Below, one piece after another: positions 62,282 to 64,000 of a stretch of 64,000 nt of DNA. Under the pieces are notes generated by a model. That model was not told the origin of the DNA, did no database searches, and worked only from the letters and a program-made list of their open reading frames with translations. The DNA lies in contig JACPSZ010000007.1 in assembly GCA_024860875.1 (NCBI GenBank), forward strand, positions 84,218-148,217, given 5' to 3'. Numbering within the stretch: the stretch's first letter is position 1; every line of letters starts with the position of its first letter. The DNA is from Nitrososphaerota archaeon (GTDB lineage: Archaea; Thermoproteota; Nitrososphaeria; Nitrososphaerales; UBA57). The translations under genes were made by a program, and so were the position numbers.

Positions 62282-62536
62282 ATGTCAACCGATGCGAAGT
62301 TTAAAGTAGATATTGTACAAAAGGACAAACCCCTAAAAATTCCAAAAGAGGTCACAGGGGCGCTCAAAGGTGCTGCGAGCCCGAAGATGATGGGCAGGAT
62401 GAAGAAAGAAGCCATATTTTGCCCAGTTGCAAACGAGGAAAAACCCTTTCTGTGGTGCTTCGCATGCAAGTCCTTTATCAGAAGGGTCAAAGGCGTAGTT
62501 GACTGTGCTGGAGGCCCAGCAGAACTAAACATCTAG
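62282..62536 (+). CDS. small Cys-containing protein, lineage-type unknown
   Basis: 84 residues, not recognised. A basic N-terminal half is followed by FCPVANEEKPFLWCFACKSF and a final VDCAGGP: four or five Cys that could form one zinc site. ATG start 37 bases from the divergent nth start. The stop overlaps the convergent serS stop by four bases. Confidence 0.6.
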   Translation: MSTDAKFKVDIVQKDKPLKIPKEVTGALKGAASPKMMGRMKKEAIFCPVANEEKPFLWCFACKSFIRRVKGVVDCAGGPAELNI

Positions 62537-63804
62537 CGCGAAGGGATAACTTCCTGTCCGTCCATGTATTTGCGTAATATCTTAGGAATCAATATAGAGC
62601 CGTCTTTCTGCTGACGATTCTCCATAATTGCTATCAATGTCCTTTCGGTTGCTGCTAAAGTGCTATTCAATGTATGGCATAATATGCTCTCTTCATGTGG
62701 CTTGTACCTGAACTTTATCCCGAGCCTTCTTGCCTGATAGTCAAGGCAGTTGCTGCAGGAAACCACTTCCCTATGCTTGCTCTGGCCAGGGAACCACGCC
62801 TCTATATCATACGTTTTGGCGGCGACCTTGCCCATATCGGCTGAAGAAAGCAAGACAACTCTGTATGGGATCTCCAAAGCCTGAAGGAACTCTTCAGCAT
62901 TTTTCAGCAACTTTTCATGCTCAGCCCATGACTCTTCTGGCTTGCAGAAGACAAACTGCTCGACCTTTTCAAACTGATGGACTCTGAATATCCCTTTGGT
63001 ATCCCTTCCATGAGCGCCGGCTTCCTTTCTGAAACATGGGCTTATGGATGCATATCGTGAAGGCAAATCTGCTGATGTGAATATTGTGCCAGCGTGCATG
63101 GCTACAATGGCATGCTCAGAGGTTCCAATTAGATACAAATCTTCACCTTCTACTTTGTAAATGACCTCTTCAAAATCCGAGAGTATTACTGCACCGCTTA
63201 TCGACTCCTTGTTCAGCATGTATGGAGGCTGAACTAGTGCATAGTCTCTTTTTGAAATAAAGTCCAGAGCAAAAGAGATTACAGCATAATTCAATCTTAC
63301 AAGATCTTTGTTAAGGAAGTAAAACCTCGCACCAGAAGTCCTTGCAGCCCTCTCCGTATCTATCAGCCCAAGCTTCTCCCCAATCTCTATATGGTCTTTG
63401 ACTGGAAAGTTGAATGACGTGTTACCCCATCTCCTTACTTCCACATTGGCAGTTTCGTCCTTCCCTATTGGCACAGATTCGTGAATCAAGTTAGGCAGTT
63501 TCATCATTAGAATCTGAATTTCTTGCTCGAGCTCCTTGGTTCTTGCATCGGCTCTTTCAATTTCATCGGAAACCTCCTTCATCTTTGCAATATGAGTATC
63601 TGCACTCTGCCCAGATTTCTTGGCCTTCGCAACTTCTATGGAGATTTTGTTCCTCTCCGTCTTCAGTGCCTGCGCTTTTGTTATCAAAGACCTTCTTTCC
63701 TCGTCTAGCCGAATAAGATCAGCTAGAGGAAACTCCATATTTCTCTTGTCGAGCATATCCTTGACTTGTTTAGGGTGCTCTCTGAGCAGCTTTATGTCTA
63801 TCAA
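62533..63804 (-). CDS. serS: seryl-tRNA synthetase
   Basis: 423 residues, standard (non-methanogen) class II SerRS. An N-terminal coiled-coil arm (about 30-105) is followed by motif 2 ISPCFRKEAGAHGRDTKG and motif 3 near TLIAIMENRQ. EIGEKLGLIDTERAARTSGA is typical. The TTG start has GGAGGA six bases upstream. Confidence 0.95.
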   Translation of the reverse strand: MIDIKLLREHPKQVKDMLDKRNMEFPLADLIRLDEERRSLITKAQALKTERNKISIEVAKAKKSGQSADTHIAKMKEVSDEIERADARTKELEQEIQILMMKLPNLIHESVPIGKDETANVEVRRWGNTSFNFPVKDHIEIGEKLGLIDTERAARTSGARFYFLNKDLVRLNYAVISFALDFISKRDYALVQPPYMLNKESISGAVILSDFEEVIYKVEGEDLYLIGTSEHAIVAMHAGTIFTSADLPSRYASISPCFRKEAGAHGRDTKGIFRVHQFEKVEQFVFCKPEESWAEHEKLLKNAEEFLQALEIPYRVVLLSSADMGKVAAKTYDIEAWFPGQSKHREVVSCSNCLDYQARRLGIKFRYKPHEESILCHTLNSTLAATERTLIAIMENRQQKDGSILIPKILRKYMDGQEVIPSR

Positions 63805-64000
63805 CTAAACTCCTCCTAATGCTCCAACAGCTGCTGATATACTCGCAAGTACTTCATCTACTGTATTCAGCAGCGTCTCCATCTTGCCGTCAGAATAAAA
63901 CTCTATGTGGAGCTCATTTCCCTTGACTGATTGTTCCATAGAAAGACCTTCTGGAAAATCGATATTATCAGGCCTAAGCGACTCTTCCACCGCTTTCGCT
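63805..64000 (-). CDS. Pcc1-like KEOPS subunit, partial
   Basis: The right window edge cuts the gene; about 65 C-terminal residues are visible. RPDNIDFPEG, LHIEFYSDGKMETLLNT and VDEVLASI match the small Pcc1 subunit of the KEOPS complex, which helps make t6A in tRNA. The frame remains open (AKAVEESL) to the edge, so the true start lies beyond. Its stop touches serS. Confidence 0.65.
   Translation of the reverse strand, partial: AKAVEESLRPDNIDFPEGLSMEQSVKGNELHIEFYSDGKMETLLNTVDEVLASISAAVGALGGV

Overview
The window looks like a chromosomal segment of a TACK archaeon, most likely a Nitrososphaeria (Thaumarchaeota) relative. The evidence is ribosomal protein L38e, the rpoD-L18e-L13-S9-rpoN-enolase-S2 cluster, TFE with a zinc ribbon, S24e/S27ae, an archaeal mevalonate-type isoprenoid cluster with isopentenyl phosphate kinase and type 2 IPP isomerase, and TATA boxes just upstream of start codons. 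No ammonia-oxidation gene is present, so the lineage inside that class stays open. No tRNA, rRNA or CRISPR array was found.

Layout. 0-3.6 kb: the end of an M29-like aminopeptidase, a membrane-anchored secreted PQQ-type beta-propeller dehydrogenase and a Cys-rich membrane protein. 3.4-4.5 kb: endonuclease IV behind two copies of a GC-rich repeat. 4.6-14.4 kb: a compact purine operon purS-Q-L-F-(second purF)-D-E-C-M, followed by a D-2-hydroxyacid dehydrogenase. 15-21.6 kb: a tiny zinc-knuckle protein, a HEPN-like protein, L38e, a beta-CASP RNase, an archaeal ornithine cyclodeaminase, an MFS transporter and TFE. 21.8-25.6 kb: SufB, a SufD-Rieske fusion, a third repeat copy and a decayed FrhB-like gene. 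25.7-31.4 kb: a solitary DNA methyltransferase and a surface-protein/FtsX-permease operon ending at a fourth repeat copy. 31.6-38 kb: Asd, an Lrp regulator, a HExxH protein, a nucleotidyltransferase-kinase fusion, S27ae/S24e and a DEAD-box helicase. 38.3-50 kb: a long run of RNA polymerase, ribosomal, glycolytic, isoprenoid and GltX genes. 50-56.5 kb: a Dph6-like ligase and trpEGDCBA behind TGTACA sites. 56.6-61.5 kb: an accessory island with unknown genes, a transposase remnant, gene fragments and a second solitary methyltransferase. 61.5-64 kb: endonuclease III, SerRS and the start of a Pcc1-like gene.

The core operons use ATGA/GTGA overlaps and GGTGA-type ribosome-binding sites. At least two core genes (rpoD, trpA) lack any standard start codon at the conserved N-terminus, but carry GGTGA exactly six bases before ACG or CTG. 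A Cys-rich membrane protein shows the same arrangement before ATT.

Most unusual items: a dispersed hairpin repeat with compensatory changes (four copies); non-standard start codons behind a fixed-spacing Shine-Dalgarno; a PurF paralogue whose glutaminase half is dead while its PRTase half looks intact; TrpY-like TGTACA operators at the trp promoter; a SufD-Rieske fusion; a nucleotidyltransferase-kinase fusion; and a propeller dehydrogenase with the Asp-x-Asp pattern of lanthanide-dependent enzymes.
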